From Glossina fuscipes (taxonomy: Eukaryota; Arthropoda; Insecta; Diptera; Glossinidae): a DNA stretch of 64,000 bases. The translations under genes were made by a program, and so were the position numbers. The stretch lies in contig NW_023998415.1 in the NCBI RefSeq assembly GCF_014805625.2, positions 21,313,630-21,377,629 of the forward strand, read 5' to 3'. Shown here piece after piece: positions 63,895 to 64,000 of the stretch. Position 1 is the first letter of the stretch, and every line of letters starts with the position of its first letter. The notes below the pieces were generated by a model that searched no databases, had not been told where the DNA came from, and saw only the letters and a program-made list of their open reading frames with translations.

Positions 63895-64000
63895 TCTCTT
63901 CACTTCGCTTTGCTTCATTTCATGTCACGTCTCGTCACTTTACTTCACTTCACTTTATTTCATTTCACTTCACTTCACGTCACTTCACTTCACTTCACTT
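63780..64000 (+). repeat. Degenerate pentanucleotide array grading into (TTCAC)n
   Basis: From about 63,780 the sequence is built of TTCTG/TTTTG-like 5-mers, then TTCTC, and from about 63,900 nearly pure TTCAC with CGTCAC and TTTAT variants, running off the right edge. All units share a 5-bp period. Confidence 0.8.

Noticed and set aside
1..64000. CRISPR arrays, bacterial operons, ribosome binding sites
   Set aside because: Intron-containing dipteran genes and repeat content show a nuclear eukaryotic sequence; tandem repeats here are microsatellites without spacer structure.

Overview
The window looks like nuclear DNA from a higher fly (Diptera, probably acalyptrate and tephritid-like). It is very AT-rich, genes have several short AT-rich introns, microsatellites are everywhere, and most intergenic DNA is transposon debris. 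Protein similarity identifies five conserved genes. From memory, four of them (Usp47/Ubp64E, the PA2G4 homologue CG10576, DnaJ-1 and still life) also cluster near cytological position 64E in Drosophila. That is recalled synteny, not a search result.

Layout. 1-7,000: transposon graveyard, with an endonuclease fragment of a non-LTR element (1-270), a dispersed repeat (about 1,180-1,910), an inverted SINE (about 2,630-2,809) and a decayed piggyBac-like transposase (about 2,850-3,750). 7,012-8,001 (+): three-exon NUDT9-type ADP-ribose pyrophosphatase. 10,760-14,718 (+): complete eight-exon PA2G4/EBP1 homologue, 399 aa. 16,249-21,375 (-): nine coding exons of the USP47 deubiquitinase, with the 5' end unresolved. 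22,000-30,000: repeats, including a SINE with a 16-bp target-site duplication and a second SINE type that shares its tRNA-like head. 30,294-32,579 (+): DnaJ-1 (Hsp40), with a heat-shock element next to a TATA box, a non-coding first exon, a 5'UTR intron and a single coding exon. 33,000-49,400: gene-poor and strongly T-rich on the + strand, with an R1-like reverse-transcriptase pseudogene and a nearly perfect 319-bp palindrome. 49,599-61,230 (-): the 3' half of still life (sif/TIAM), thirteen exons from the end of the PDZ domain through DH and PH to a long Ser-rich tail. The 5' half of sif lies beyond the right edge. The window ends in a degenerate TTCAC repeat.

Most interesting. (1) The sif long-tail ORF ends in UAG-C. 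Eight nucleotides downstream is a perfect 9-bp GC-rich stem-loop, and the same frame stays open for 66 more sense codons. This is the architecture of programmed stop-codon readthrough. (2) A 150-bp inverted duplication (one mismatch, 19-nt spacer) at 41,231-41,549 carries, in each arm, a splice acceptor and an 80-nt terminal exon. Read on the sif strand, this exon joins the phase-1 donor at 52,031 in frame and encodes a tail resembling the conserved TIAM C terminus. It is either an RNA-hairpin-controlled alternative ending of sif or an assembly fold-back. (3) Two tRNA-derived SINE types share a head but have unrelated tails.

The five genes do not form a pathway. They are a conserved block of housekeeping genes (nucleotide clean-up, growth/translation control, deubiquitination, chaperone) beside a neuronal Rac GEF. 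All exon boundaries were read by eye from GT/AG signals, phase and family similarity.
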